DNA of 64,000 bases. Origin: Lepraria neglecta (Eukaryota > Ascomycota > Lecanoromycetes > Lecanorales > Stereocaulaceae). The DNA is taken from the NCBI GenBank assembly GCA_033220425.1, contig CM065648.1, positions 1,240,001 to 1,304,000 of the forward strand, in the 5' to 3' direction. The position numbers and the translations under genes are program-made. Below, piece after piece: positions 23,680 to 35,413 of this stretch. Under the pieces are notes generated by a model that was not told where the DNA came from, did not search any database, and was given only the letters and a program-made list of their open reading frames with translations. Position 1 is the first letter of the stretch; each line of letters opens with the position of its first letter.

Positions 23680-25065
23680 TTATATCAGACTCCAGCCAGA
23701 GTTGCTGAAGAAATCCAATCCTGCCGTATGTGCCCACATGCCTGACTGATCCACCAAGCTGAACATTCCCGCGACTCGCCCTACGTGATCTACCACCGGT
23801 GCACCACATATGCCTTCTTTAATTAAAGCCCCGATCGTTCCGAAAAGTGAGTACGCAATTTCGACCATCCAGTCCCGATATGGGATGGGAATGGGTTGAA
23901 TGCCCTCTGGCATATTCGGTCTGACGTAGGATCTTCCACGAGCGCACATATCCAATCTTCCCGTAGAGTAGCCATCCACTTCAAACCAATCCCCAGCGTT
24001 TATTTCTTCCACACATATCAATCGCGAAGGTTTGGGGCCTGCAAAGTAGTGGTCGTTTGAGAAGGATATAGAAGGGTCCAACTGAGCGAAGGCTAAGTCA
24101 CATACTGGAAAGCGATCTATGATCTGGCCGATTCGGCGACCCGTTGGCCATGGGTGATACACTTCCGATGAGTCAGGAAATCCATGATTTGCAACGCTTA
24201 TATACCTTTTATTTCCCTTTTGTAAGAAGAGACCAGCTGATGTACTGAACCACCTCGAGGTAGGTAAACTTCCCTCCATTATAAAAGATGAAGCTAGGCA
24301 GACTCCAGGCGAAATTTCGTGAGGGTTATTGAAAAGATAGTCTGAATTATCAACAATAGTGTCCGTTGGGGTGATGAGCTTCTCATATCCCATCTGTGAT
24401 GAACCTTTCCAAAAGCTCTCGTTGGCTTCATGGTACTGAATCGATATTCCACCGGCTCTCGGTGGAAGTGAATGCCTGTTATATTTCTTTCCACTTGTAT
24501 TATCTAGCTCGACGATGATTTGGGGCGGCAGGAAATGAATAGCTCGGATGTCAACCTCTAACTCGAGTAACCTGATGATTTCGTGGCACTGCTGGTGGCT
24601 TGGTATTGAGTACAATGGTAGTGGCGAAGAGAGCAGATCACCTCTCTGACTATTTGGATATGGTCTCAAAGAGCCGACAGGTATATTGGGTAGGACCATA
24701 TCTTCTGGAATGAAACGGACAAGGGCACCGCCTATGGTGAGAGGTATTTCTGTTGGAGGTCGGTCCGTTCTGATGATTATGTCAGGTAAACTGACGTAGA
24801 TAGCTCTCGCTCGATATGTAGCAAACATCCAATCCAGCTCACGAGCAAGGGGCTCCCGAAAAGTTGTAGACTCGTAATCCCACAGGCTGAATGGAGCTCT
24901 GTCATGGACATGGCGGCTCCCAAAACCAGGGTTTTGTGTCGTAAAAAGGTGTGGTCGCTGGGACTTAGACTGAGACTGAGATTGATCCTTGTGAGGGCTT
25001 GAGCTGGACACATAGGCTGGTTGTCGAAGTGAAACCTTAACAGGTGATTTACGCGTTACGATCAT
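23680..25065 (-). CDS. Trypsin-fold-like protein with possible Cys nucleophile
   Basis: A single-exon frame of 461 codons from an ATG at 25065. The N-terminal ~190 residues have no recognised domain; a Ser/Gln-rich stretch lies near 20-40. The C-terminal half is arranged like a chymotrypsin-fold protease: a strand FLQKGNKRYISVANHGF with His294 where TAAHC would lie, CDLAFAQLD with Asp323, and EGICGAPVVDHVGRVAGMFS with Cys420 where GDSGGP would place serine. The spacing (29 and 97 residues) is reasonable for a His-Asp-nucleophile triad. A Cys in this place occurs in 3C-like cysteine proteases. It could also be an inactive relative. There is no signal peptide, so a cytosolic location is expected. 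I have no firm family name. Confidence 0.7.
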   Translation of the reverse strand: MIVTRKSPVKVSLRQPAYVSSSSPHKDQSQSQSKSQRPHLFTTQNPGFGSRHVHDRAPFSLWDYESTTFREPLARELDWMFATYRARAIYVSLPDIIIRTDRPPTEIPLTIGGALVRFIPEDMVLPNIPVGSLRPYPNSQRGDLLSSPLPLYSIPSHQQCHEIIRLLELEVDIRAIHFLPPQIIVELDNTSGKKYNRHSLPPRAGGISIQYHEANESFWKGSSQMGYEKLITPTDTIVDNSDYLFNNPHEISPGVCLASSFIMEGSLPTSRWFSTSAGLFLQKGNKRYISVANHGFPDSSEVYHPWPTGRRIGQIIDRFPVCDLAFAQLDPSISFSNDHYFAGPKPSRLICVEEINAGDWFEVDGYSTGRLDMCARGRSYVRPNMPEGIQPIPIPYRDWMVEIAYSLFGTIGALIKEGICGAPVVDHVGRVAGMFSLVDQSGMWAHTAGLDFFSNSGWSLI

Positions 25066-25985
25066 AGTGGACTTGGGATACAGGATAGAAGAGGGAGTAG
25101 CAATAGCTTGTCTTGGAAAACGAAAGTTCTTGAATCGATCCGAAAATTACCGACCAATACCATTAGTTTGGTACCGTAATTTAAGCGCGTCGAAGCCATC
25201 GCGAATTAGGTGCGTTCTCACCTGCACACAAACCATCCGCCTCGAGTTGCACATCAACAAAGCAACGACGCATGCGGATAATCGTCCATTCCACACACTG
25301 ACTACTTGATTGATCCACGCATATCTCTACAAGTGCTTTGCTTTCAAGAAAGAAAGATCCTAAATGCCTAAAAGCGCGAGATCATTTGTTGTTGTCGCCG
25401 CGCAGAGCAGGCACCTCAACCCATCAGTGAGCGCGAATCTTCAACACTCGCGAAGAGACAATTTACTACGTCTAAGGAGTCGGAGAATAAGGTGAAAATA
25501 GCATCGGCGAGCGAAGGTGAAACGTGAGGGGCATCAATTGTCATTGTAGTTGGCTATTGTCGCGGTTAATTGAGGGTGGTCCAATCGACAGCAGCCCACA
25601 GAGGGAAGAAGTGAATAGCATCATCGCAGAACAATAGTGAAAGGGCATACCAACCACCGAGACTTTGACTTGAAACACCAACCTCATCATTTCACGTTCG
25701 CCCTCTTCTCGTGAGCTCTTTTCTCAACTTTTTTCCTTCCATCCTACACAAATCTTCAACATCATCTTCGAAACCACTTTTTACACACTGCTTATTTTCC
25801 AAACACAGCTTCTGGCAAGCACTTTGCACGCATACAAACTTTTAATCAATAGCTTCCGGCAAGCTTCTCCACTACCTCATATTTTTTTTGCAGCTTCCGG
25901 CAAGCTACGACTCGTTACCTCTCTACCACCTTCGAAATCCTACATCAAAACGACCAAACCTGATACCAAACCACCTATCGAAACC
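25066..25985. other. Divergent promoter region, long 5' leader of the SUN gene
   Basis: Lies between the protease-like gene (minus) and the SUN gene (plus). The stretch 25680-25800 is pyrimidine-rich, typical of strong fungal promoters just upstream of transcription start. It is followed by three copies of a 14-nt motif (separate entry). Confidence 0.55.
25807..25905 (+). repeat. Three copies of AGCTTCYGGCAAGC in the SUN gene leader
   Basis: The 14-mer occurs at 25807, 25851 and 25892, with spacings of 44 and 41 bp. The first copy has T, the others C, at the seventh position. Each copy can form a four-pair hairpin (GCTT/AAGC) around a five-base loop. All lie within 180 bp upstream of the chosen start, so they are probably in the 5' UTR or core promoter. 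Confidence 0.8.
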
Positions 25986-27578
25986 ATGCCTACCACCGGA
26001 AATGCGCGAATGACACGCTCTGCCTCCAAAGCCCGCTCCGCACACTCCGATGCTGGAGTTGCGGCTACTCCAAGTCGTCCCGCCGCCCCCAAGCGTGGGC
26101 GTGGACCTGGCTCCCATCGTGCTGCCTCTCCTGCCGCTCCTGTCGTTCCGGACGAAGAGGATAAGCCAGACGTCGTCACCAAAAACAATCGCGGCTATGG
26201 CACGAGGGGCAAGCCAGGCCAGGTCCAGGGTCTGTCAGCCCAAACGGCCATGGGCGGAGCTCTCGATGGTATTGCCAACGCTGTCAACAATGCCGAGGCC
26301 ACTCAAGACCAGCCTCACGCCAATCCTAATGGACTTGATCGCGTCGACGAGGAGGACGAAGATGAGTCGCCTTCCGTGAATACTCAGCGTCAACAGTCAA
26401 TTGTTCGGGCAACCCCTCTAATTGTCGAGTCTGCACCTCGTCCCAGTATGTTCTCCTTACGGTACTGGGCTCCCCGCTATGGCTACGACCCAGCCTTTCC
26501 CGTTCGCGAACCTTCGCAAATCGGCGCCAACGATCGTATGGTCGGTTATCTCCAATTTGGAGAATCCGTTCATAGCAGACATCCTGTATACGTACCACAC
26601 TTGCCATTCTCCGAATCTGGGGTGATTGTCAAGTCTCTCCTATGCGTAATCCTTGGTCTTGTGATGTGGAGCCTGTTCCTGGGTCCGTCCTTCCTAGGGT
26701 CACAGGTCAGCTCGTTGATCCCGAACGGTACTCATCAGCACCTCCCATTTGATCCAGCCTACGAGTACAACTTTGGCCGTTTAAACATCCGTATCGGCAA
26801 GCTCGAGAATCACCTGCAGAAGTTGCAACTCGGTTCACAATCTTTCAACCCTACGCCCAAGCATCAGGTCAATTGGTTCACGCCTGGCTTTGGTGCCACT
26901 ATCGATGCTCATCTTTCCTCTCCAACAGCAGCAGTCTGCGATCCCACCTGGAGCCTGTATCCATGGAATTGGTTTTTCGGTCGCACCTGTCCCGAGTTCC
27001 CGCTTTCGCCGCCCCAGATGATGGCGCTGCAGGCCTGGGATGATCCTACCTTTGATCGATGGTGCGCCCCTCGCTCTGGCGGCAAACTACAGCTTACCGT
27101 CGACCTCGACCGTCCGATCGCGCCGACTGAACTCATTGTCGAATATGCTGCGAAGGATGCCAGCCCTGCAGGATCCATGGGAGCCGCACCAAAGGAGGTC
27201 GAGCTCTGGATTCAAATTGGAGATGAGAACGTACGCACTACCGTGACCGACGCCATCGATCGGATGTGGCCTGGCTTTTTGGAAGACTCATCTCCACAAG
27301 GCAAGGAGCTCCCTGTTGAGCAGACTCTGGGCTTCGACTGGATACCAGTTGGCCGCTGGATCTACAATATCTACGAGGACGACAACATTCAGGCCTTCAA
27401 GATTCCAATCCCATTACGAGACTACGGCGTCGAGACACTCAAAATCGCCATGCGCGTTAATTCTAACTGGGGCAATGTGGACTTCACTTGCGTGAGTCGT
27501 TTCCGTCTACATGGCGACGATACGTCTGGCCTCATTGAGGCATTGGAGGAGGATCCCCGTCTGGTGAAGGCCGCTTAA
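25986..27578 (+). CDS. SUN-domain nuclear envelope protein (Sad1/UNC-84 family)
   Basis: A single exon of 530 residues from the ATG at 25986 (MPTTGNARM), the first ATG in a frame that is open further upstream only from non-ATG codons. The N-terminal ~210 residues are basic and disordered (RSASKARSAHSD, PKRGRGPGSH), fitting a nucleoplasmic tail. One membrane helix follows (LLCVILGLVMWSLFLG, about 217-232), then a short coiled stretch (IGKLENHLQKLQL). The SUN domain fills the last ~200 residues (CAPRSGGKLQLTVDL, IVEYAAKDASPAGSMGAAP, FDWIPVGRWIYNI, KIAMRVNSNWGNVDFTCVSR). SUN proteins pair with KASH proteins to form the LINC bridge across the nuclear envelope and anchor spindle poles and telomeres. 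It resembles the Sad1-type rather than the Slp1-type subgroup because of the N-terminal nuclear tail. Confidence 0.9.
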   Translation: MPTTGNARMTRSASKARSAHSDAGVAATPSRPAAPKRGRGPGSHRAASPAAPVVPDEEDKPDVVTKNNRGYGTRGKPGQVQGLSAQTAMGGALDGIANAVNNAEATQDQPHANPNGLDRVDEEDEDESPSVNTQRQQSIVRATPLIVESAPRPSMFSLRYWAPRYGYDPAFPVREPSQIGANDRMVGYLQFGESVHSRHPVYVPHLPFSESGVIVKSLLCVILGLVMWSLFLGPSFLGSQVSSLIPNGTHQHLPFDPAYEYNFGRLNIRIGKLENHLQKLQLGSQSFNPTPKHQVNWFTPGFGATIDAHLSSPTAAVCDPTWSLYPWNWFFGRTCPEFPLSPPQMMALQAWDDPTFDRWCAPRSGGKLQLTVDLDRPIAPTELIVEYAAKDASPAGSMGAAPKEVELWIQIGDENVRTTVTDAIDRMWPGFLEDSSPQGKELPVEQTLGFDWIPVGRWIYNIYEDDNIQAFKIPIPLRDYGVETLKIAMRVNSNWGNVDFTCVSRFRLHGDDTSGLIEALEEDPRLVKAA

Positions 27579-29218
27579 GAGCGCCTATCTTCACACGAGG
27601 GGGAATGAGGGAGGATTGTTAACGGGTACAATGTACTACTTCATGTAACGAGACCACAATGTATTTACAGCATTGCATAGCGTGGTGTAAAGGTTTAGCA
27701 TCACCTCATGCTATAGCGTGAGGAGTTAGGATAGAATTATCAAAGTCAATCAATTATCACATCATCCTTTGTCCCTTCTACGCTCCGCACATCCATCCTC
27801 GCTTGCATTTCGAGTCTCCTCGCTTACCTGTTTGATGCAAAGTGCATGCATGCAATGAAGACGAACCGTACCCCAGACGGCAGTCAAAACACGAAACAAT
27901 GCCTATCATTGCTCGCAAGGGTCCTTTATCGCGAAAATCGATAGCTTTTCCTGTAGCCGGGTGAGTTGATAGGCAGTACTACGTACACATGCAGGATGGG
28001 GACGCCAAAAGCTTGGAGTGGGGGGTTCTCATTGGCTCGTCATCGGGCGAACTTCGAAAATGGGTAACTAGTTTCCTCACCGGAAGTTTTACGATCAAGC
28101 TAGTCGTTATGGAGTTATGGAAGTGCGCGCTGGTCCTCGTTGAATCTAATTTTGGCGATGACGATAATTGGGTCTTCAGGGTCCTTGGAGGATCTTCTGC
28201 GGCGTGGGCACGGCGTAGGGAGGCCACAACCCGACCGTTCACGTTGATTCTTTCCCTATCTTTATCCACGTAGTCTTTCAACGGACCACCTTGTTGATGC
28301 TTCTTGTCAAGTCAACCCCATAACTTCCAGAGGTCCTCTAATTGAAATTCAGGACCCACCTCCGCTCCCCTTCCGGAAGGAGGTCACGCACCCGTTCACT
28401 CCAAGGACCCCACTCGAAAATGCACCAGCGAGTTACCAGAGATGAAATAGAGATTAAATTCAGTAAAATCTACGAGTGCGTCATCCACGTGGCACTATTG
28501 AGGCACTGTTTCACGCCAATTTCGGGGAAGGGTTATCGTAGGAGGATCATTGGATGACCCTACCAGTTCCTTCCAATTTAAAATTTAAATATTATTGATC
28601 GTCGATAAACCTTTGCAAGCTTCAATTCTCCTTAGTTATTTCTGACTGGCACTGCAACATCAAGGCATAATAAGCTCCATCATTGCTTACCAAGAGCAGT
28701 TTGCGGCTGTCGGCCAACTCACAGGCCACCCGCATGCAAATCCCATTGGCCATATCGGGGTATTTGGGTGGGGATCGTGGCTTTCGGGAGCGGCGTGACC
28801 GCCCTAGCGCCCTACTGTAAGGGCAAATCCTCGCAAGGGCTGAGGCTACGGTTCCTACGCAGACCGAAAGGGAAGTGACTTTCGTTCATGACTTGATTCT
28901 ACACCGTTGATGTCTTCCACGAGGGAAGACGGCTTATGACTAGCGCACGTAACCCCAAATGCATCTTTTTCATGACTCGTCTCTTCTTGTCTGGTGTATC
29001 CCCATCAGCCTTCTCATATGATAGAAAACAATTTTCCAGTACATCAATGCGATGCCACCACAGGAAGAGGCCATGATATAAACTTGTTACCCACGCTCGA
29101 ATCAGTTGACGCCTCTCTCACAGCCTACCGCATACATCTGCAAAATAAGTGGATGCAACACCTCCAAGGCGCTACATAGACGTATACGAGCGATCCAATT
29201 GCTTCCAAAAGCCCCATC
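27579..29218. other. Long intergenic region
   Basis: 1.6 kb with no convincing coding segment on either strand; the longest frames (about 100 codons on opposite strands at 27979-28281) are mirror shadows of each other. AT-rich at 28570-28620. Probably the 3' UTR of the SUN gene plus a long promoter for the GPCR gene. Confidence 0.5.
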
Positions 29219-30662
29219 ATGGCGCCAACTAGGCTAACCTTGAGCCCTGGTCAGATCAACGCGTTTGCTGTCACAGAAAGAGTCACATCCATCTTTTCTC
29301 TGCTCGGAATATTCTTCATCCTGTCCACGTTCCTGCTAGGAAGAGGCTTCAACAAACCTATCAATCGGCTGGTGTTCGCTGCATCATGGAGCAATCTGGG
29401 TATGAACATTGCGGCTTTAATAGCAGAAGACGGCGTTTCTGCTGGCCCGACGTCGTCGCTGTGCCAATTCCAGGCTTTTGCAATCCAAATGTGAGTATGG
29501 ACAAAAGGTACTAGCAATGACATGATTTAACAGAGAGAGCAGGTTCCTGGGAGTTGATGCTCTGTGGGCACTTTGTATGGCTTTCAATGTCCATCTCGCC
29601 CTATTCCGCGGTTGGACCGCACAGCGCATGCAAGCACAGGAATGGAAATACTTCATTGCATGTTACGGATTCTCCTTTATACCAGCATTAGTGTATCTCT
29701 TCATCAACGTTAAGGACCGTGGGAAGGTGTACGGCCCAGCTCTGGTAAGCACACCACCATGCAGCCCCAAGGCCCCGCTAACCCTGGGACAGCTCTGGTG
29801 CTGGATCACTGGAGAATGGGACTTTCTCCGCATCGCGACTCTCTACGGCATAGTCTGGTACGTCTCAACGATCCAGCACCGGAAGCCCACCTCGCTAACA
29901 AACCACAGGGTCGCCCTCATCTCCGCCTTTGTAATATACTGCATGGCCGGCGCCAAAGTCTGGCGCAACAGACGCGACCTCCGTGAATGGTTCAACCCTT
30001 TCAACGAGAATCCCTTCGAAGGCACCGTCACCATAGAAATCGATGTCACAACTCGTGTGCGTCGCGCTGGATCTCCTTCCTCAATAAGACGTCCTTCGGA
30101 TCGAGAAATGCCCATTTATGGCATCGAGGCCCAAGGAGGCAGCGATTACGATCCCTACACCGTCAATATCGAAGTAGGCCCACAAGACAAGCGCCAAAAT
30201 TCTGCACCAGAACTATTCCGTATGCGAACCCTCACCCGCAACGCCGCGCTCAACGAAGCCAATGCCGACGCCTGGCTCTACGCGCGTGTGGCATTCCTTT
30301 TCTTCTGCGCTCTGCTCATCTCATGGGTACCTTCCAGTATAAACAGAGTCTACTCCCTCGCCCACCCGGACCGCCTCAATTTTGGTCTCAACTACATCGA
30401 GACCCTCGTCCTCCCTCTTCAAGGATTTCTCAACGCAATCGTCTACATCATCACCTCTCAAACTGCTTGTCGAAACCTATGGCGCAGTATTACAGGCGCG
30501 CAGGAGCTACCAAGAAAGAGTAGCTCGGTCATGGGGACTGGATTGGATCTACCGCTGGGTATGGCCAAGACAGATACGAAGCTAGAGCGGTTTGCGGCCC
30601 GCAGGACGAGTCAGAGGTTGGATAGCGATGTCACTAGTGTTTCTAGTTTGCGGCCACACTGA
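29219..30662 (+). CDS. Seven-transmembrane receptor, fungal cAMP-receptor-like class
   Basis: Four exons, 29219-29490, 29543-29744, 29793-29857 and 29909-30662, give 430 residues. Seven membrane helices are visible: IFSLLGIFFILSTFLL, RLVFAASWSNLGMNIAALIA, FLGVDALWALCMAFNVHLAL, YFIACYGFSFIPALVYLF, LRIATLYGIVWVALISAFVIY, then after a long cytosolic loop VAFLFFCALLISWVP and ETLVLPLQGFLNAIVYI. The CWITGEWDFLRIATLYG segment before helix five is typical of receptors related to Dictyostelium cAMP receptors. The loop between helices five and six is about 110 residues and Arg/Ser-rich, a likely G-protein and phosphorylation surface. The ligand is unknown. Introns two and three are 48 and 51 nt, multiples of three and without stops, so intron retention would keep the frame. 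Confidence 0.85.
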
Positions 30663-32801
30663 CTTTGGTTTGCAGGCTTAAAAGCTGCGAGCGATGATAC
30701 TCAGTGGGGGGGTTTTCTTAGTTTTTTTTTTATGCGAATCGAAAGAAGAGCAAGGGAGTTGGTAGAATTAGATCTCTACCTTTGATCTTCGCGTATACGG
30801 ATATACCCCAAGGTTTTTGTGTGTCTTCTGTACACCCGTGTTTGCCATCTATTGGACAGAGAATATTGGACAGAGAATATTGGCAGATAAAAAAAGAATT
30901 GATTTCATATATGAACACATCTCTTCATACTTCAGCCGAACCTGAGTTCGTGGTCTGTTGGATTGGTGAGCCCGGCCGAGCTAGGAAGAGTCCACATTTT
31001 CAATCAATTGTTAATAAGACCCTCTGTGGATTTGTTTAATACTAGAGAAGCTTAGTGTCCCTGGTGTTTTCGTAAGCTAACGATGATATAGTTATTTATG
31101 TATGCAGCCCAGCTATTGGGATTTGCCATCAGCACATCATTCATTTGGTGTGTGTGTCTATAGTCTCACCATGCCTGGAATGACACTAGACATGGGTTAT
31201 TACTGTGGTAAAGTACGAGGTGCTGAGAACTTGAGAAGTCTCAAAGTCAGTATCTTGTTTGCTTACCACCACAGTCACACGTATGGCATCTCATACTCTC
31301 CGTGCCAACGAGACAGGTAGGTTATCAATTGTCACTTACAGCTTGAGTTGAAAGAGTGTAATAATACGTTCGATAGTTACCACTCGAGAGACTACGAAAA
31401 GGAACCTATCAGCCTTTTACCTCCCGGCTTTTACTATTAACCGTTTAAAATAGCAAGGAGGGCATGAAAGCAGCATGAATGACGATGGTCGGAAACTTCA
31501 GCCTGAAGTCTGTGTGGTGGCTTGCAAGCACACATACCGAAGACGTGGATGAAGAGTTCTAGACCCTTGAAGCAATAGCTTGCTAGGAATTTCCGGGACT
31601 TTAGCTAAGGCATCGTGGAAGACATGAAGCCAGGTTAGTTTTGATTCAGTTCTCGGTCTGGATATCAACACTGAAGTCACAGTGGGGTATTATGCAGGCT
31701 TTGTCACACTAGTTGAAGAATTGGCCGAGAAAACACACTAAAGAAGCAAGGCAAGCTGTCCCACGGCACCATGGATTAAACAACCCATGATTGTGCTCAG
31801 TATGCCTCATCACAGCTGATATCAAACTATATAGATAGCTGTACTCCCATCTAGAGGGCTTGGGTCATTCTTACAGAATTCCTCAACCCCGGCAGACTTC
31901 CACCGCCGACCTTCACAGCCACGTAAGGTAGGTAGGTATCTCATGGCTCGGTCCAGCACTTCCCCGCCTCTAGCCCCTGGCCGGAAGGGCCGCAGCTTGT
32001 CACCACCGCAATGGCGCTCTCCAATGCAGCTGTGAGTCTCCAATGTGGATCGATTCTTGCGTCAAAACTAGGCCCAAAACGGCCAAGGTGCCGTTCCTGC
32101 AGCAAACTAGTCTCCACCTCTATGTCCGTGGCTGGCTGAGGAGCGCACACTCTCTTCACGTGCAGCAGCAAATGTGATATGGCTAGCTAACACTCCTAGG
32201 ATTGCTCTTGAGGCTGTCCTCAGCTTTTCGTTAACGCTCCCAGTGATGGTAGTGGTGAAATACTGATATCACGTAGTCAATAGAGATGTTAAACGAGGCT
32301 GGGAATCTGATCAGGACACGGACAAATTGAAAGTGCTAGGTCTGGATGAAAAAGGGTCTGACCCCGTGCATGGCCAGGAGAACCGTTCTACCTAGCTTGT
32401 TGATCTACAATCTCCTTGTGTTAAATTTCATCTTTTGGGATAAGCGGGAGGAGATAGCCTACATTTTCACCCCCACATTTGCTCATGTGAAGTCTCCTGT
32501 GGCTGACTGAAAGATTGCCAGCACACTGATTGTGCACATACCTGCTCTTTTTGGGCATCGACGTGGGAAGCTAATGAGACGCAGCACCTCGTGGCTGGCT
32601 GAAAGAAATCCTTGCGGTGTGGAAGAATAGATGTTCTGGCATGCGTAAGTCCATCTATCCAAGTCCTGGCATAAATACTCAGTTGTTTCCCCAAACAAGT
32701 TTTCATGTCCCTCAATTCGTACATTCCCTTCAATTTTCTTAGTACCTTGCCAACACTTCTCTAAGCTCCTAGTAGTATACCACTCTGCAAACTACGTCAG
32801 C
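30663..32801. other. Long gene-poor intergenic region
   Basis: 2.1 kb between the GPCR and tyrosinase genes. Includes an A/T run at 30719-30732 and the short repeat at 30851. No frame longer than 88 codons and none with family resemblance. It may hold decayed DNA, but I cannot identify it. Confidence 0.5.
30851..30883. repeat. 14-bp tandem repeat (2.4 copies)
   Basis: ATTGGACAGAGAAT occurs at 30851 and 30865 followed by ATTGG, an exact tandem duplication. Confidence 0.85.
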
Positions 32802-35413
32802 ATGGATTCCATTCAGAAAGCTCAAAACAACGGTCTTGTTGTAGGGTTGTCTGCCCTGCAACAGGTTCAAGAGCGTCCCGAGATTGATGACCTAGTTCAT
32901 GATAAAGACCTTTGCAACCTTTTCATATTGGCGATGCTCGTGTTGCAAGTGGACGAGGACAAGTCGCCTGACCAGCAAAATCCCTTCAATTGGTATCAAG
33001 TAGCAGGTTCGTAAACCTCCAAATCTTCAAATTAGCCCTCGCTAATGGTCTAGGCATTCATGGACTACCCCCCGATGCATGGAACCGTATCGGTGCGGAA
33101 ACCCTTATCAACATGCTCCCAAAGGACAAACTTCCTCCCAATGCGGACAAATTGCTTAACAAGACCAATGGCTACTGTACTCATGGATCGTGAGCATCCC
33201 CAAAGTATTTCATCGCTTCGGTGCTTGCTTACGAATCTAAGCATCTTATTTCCTACATGGCATCGCCCATATCTGGCAATGCTGGAGGTGTGTTCCCTAG
33301 CACTCAATCAGTTTCTGTGCTAAATGTGATCCATAGCAATCTATCTATCTGAAAATGGTCTCTCTAGCCAGTCGTTTCAAGGACCAAGCGAGGTATCTCG
33401 CAGCAGCGGCGAGATTCCGCCTACCTTATTGGGATTATTTCAAGCCCCGTAGTCAGGTGAGCGGGAAAGGTGGTGCTGATGGGTGGTCGTATGAAGTGCC
33501 TTGGATCTTCAGCACTCCGACGGTCCAAGTCCGATTCCCTGATCCAAACAAGGAAGGTGACTTGGTGAAAGTGCAAAACCCGCTCTACACTTTCGCCTAC
33601 CCAACGGTGGCGGCATCGACACTTAGATGGGACATTCTCGATACCAATTACGTACGGCCACCAGATCTTGGAAAGGGCAATTTGCTAACAATGTCTAGAA
33701 AGGTCGGCCGAAGGTCCCCAGGGAGCGTACAGTTAGATGGCCTCCACTGTCACCTGATAAACAGATCGCAAAGACCTTGAGTGATCATCGAGAGCTCAAT
33801 GAATTCCATAACAACACACGCAAAAGCAATGTAGATGCACTTTTCAAGGTTCTTTTCGATAAAGAGTACAAGAACTATCCTGCATTCTCCAACACAAAGC
33901 ACATTCCGGGCGGCGACACTGGTTCCCTAGAAGGTCTTCATAATACGTTCCATTTCACTTGCGGGGGCCTTGGAGGGCATATGGGTCGGGTTCCTGTCGC
34001 AGCTTATGATCCGATCTTTTGGTCTCACCACGGGTATGGCGGCTGAGTTCCCTCGAAATCAACAGAGTTTTATGCAGACTGTACTGATCAATTACAGTAA
34101 CATTGACCGATACTGTGCCGTGTGGCAAGCGATGAATGCCAAGGAATGGTTCGTCGGCCAAATCCTCAAGGACGGTGCAACGTTCGTCGAACCTCAATTT
34201 CTCAATGAAACGCCGACAATACCATTGTTACCTTTCCGTCAATCAGCAGAGCCTCAGCTTCGCTTCTGGGATTCCAATGGAAGTAGGAACTGGGAGATTT
34301 TTGGCCACCGCTACCCAAACATCCCATGGAACAGCCCAACCAATCCGAGCGCAAACATTGAGCGGCAGGTTGCCGAGAAATTTACGCGCTCTTACCTATG
34401 GCTCAGTTCGATCGGGGAACAAGCGAAATTAGGCCCGCCACCAGAGATGTTACCCAAAGATTTTGCGAAGACGAATCCAGATGTTTTCACGGCCTTGCCA
34501 CCTCCCGTGGATGGACCTCTGCCACCCAAGGATCAACAGCTTGCTGCCATGCTCGCGTCAGCTCCCCCTGTTGACAACTTTGCTGGTCTTGCAGCTGAAG
34601 AGCATGTCGATATAAAACAAATGCCCATGAGCAACGCAAAGCCTTCTCACAGGCAGGTGCAGAACAGCCAAGGCAATGGTTCAGCTCCTCAGGTGGCGCA
34701 ATATGACGAGCCCAAGGCTAGCCACCACAGTCTCCGGCAGTGGAATGTTGACAGTAGAGTTCAACGGTATGTTCCCCGGCACTCCATTTGGCCAGCTCAC
34801 TGATTATTGCAGCCTTGCTCTTAATGGCGCTTTCACTATCTACTTCTTCGTGGGCGACTTCAATCCAAACCCACTCACTTGGACCCTCGAGCCGACTCTC
34901 GCGGGTGTCCATCACGTGTTCGCTTCTCCTATAACGGATGACACAGGAGCCGCTGGTCAAGGAGCTGGCTGCGACAACTGTACCCAGCAGGCTGAGAGCG
35001 GAACCATAATCGCTGACTTCGTCCCCCTGACTCCCCTCCTCCTCGACTACCTACAATCTGGGCGCACTATACCAGCAGAGCCTCGCCAGGGAGAACCAGC
35101 TGGTGTAGCTCTGGGCTCACTTGAGCCAGACGATGTGATTCCTTTCCTTCAGCGCAACCTGCACTGGCGCGTTGCCGATGTATGTCCTAATTACATTACT
35201 CCTATTTCCCTTATCTGAGCTGACCACTTTTGTGCGTAGATCAACGGCATGGAGAAGCCCATTAATGAGGTCACGGATCTGATGGTTGCTGTGAGCTCGC
35301 AACTGGTGACGATCGAGATGGCACAGCCTGTGCCACAGTATGGAGACTCTGAGCGCTACCCGGCTATTACCGAGGGAAGACCTTGCGGCTATGCTGATGC
35401 TGATGCTTTCTGA
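32802..35413 (+). CDS. Tyrosinase (type 3 copper polyphenol oxidase)
   Basis: Eight exons: 32802-33006, 33054-33189, 33242-33287, 33337-33651, 33699-34033, 34098-34766, 34813-35179 and 35240-35413, total 748 residues; every junction is in phase. The CuA site has IHG (His71), YCTHGS with Cys110 and His112 (the Cys-His thioether of fungal enzymes), and TWHRPYLAM (His121). The CuB site has LHNTFHF (His315, His319) and FWSHHGNIDRY (His344/345). The canonical HHCNIDR is HHGNIDR here. The C-terminal ~300 residues are the lid domain removed during activation in this family, with RLALNGAFTIYFF and GDFNPNPLTW. It oxidises phenols to quinones, often for melanin. No signal peptide is visible, in line with intracellular fungal tyrosinases. 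It sits alone at the edge of the decayed accessory stretch. The ATG at 32802 follows a typical leader. Confidence 0.9.
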
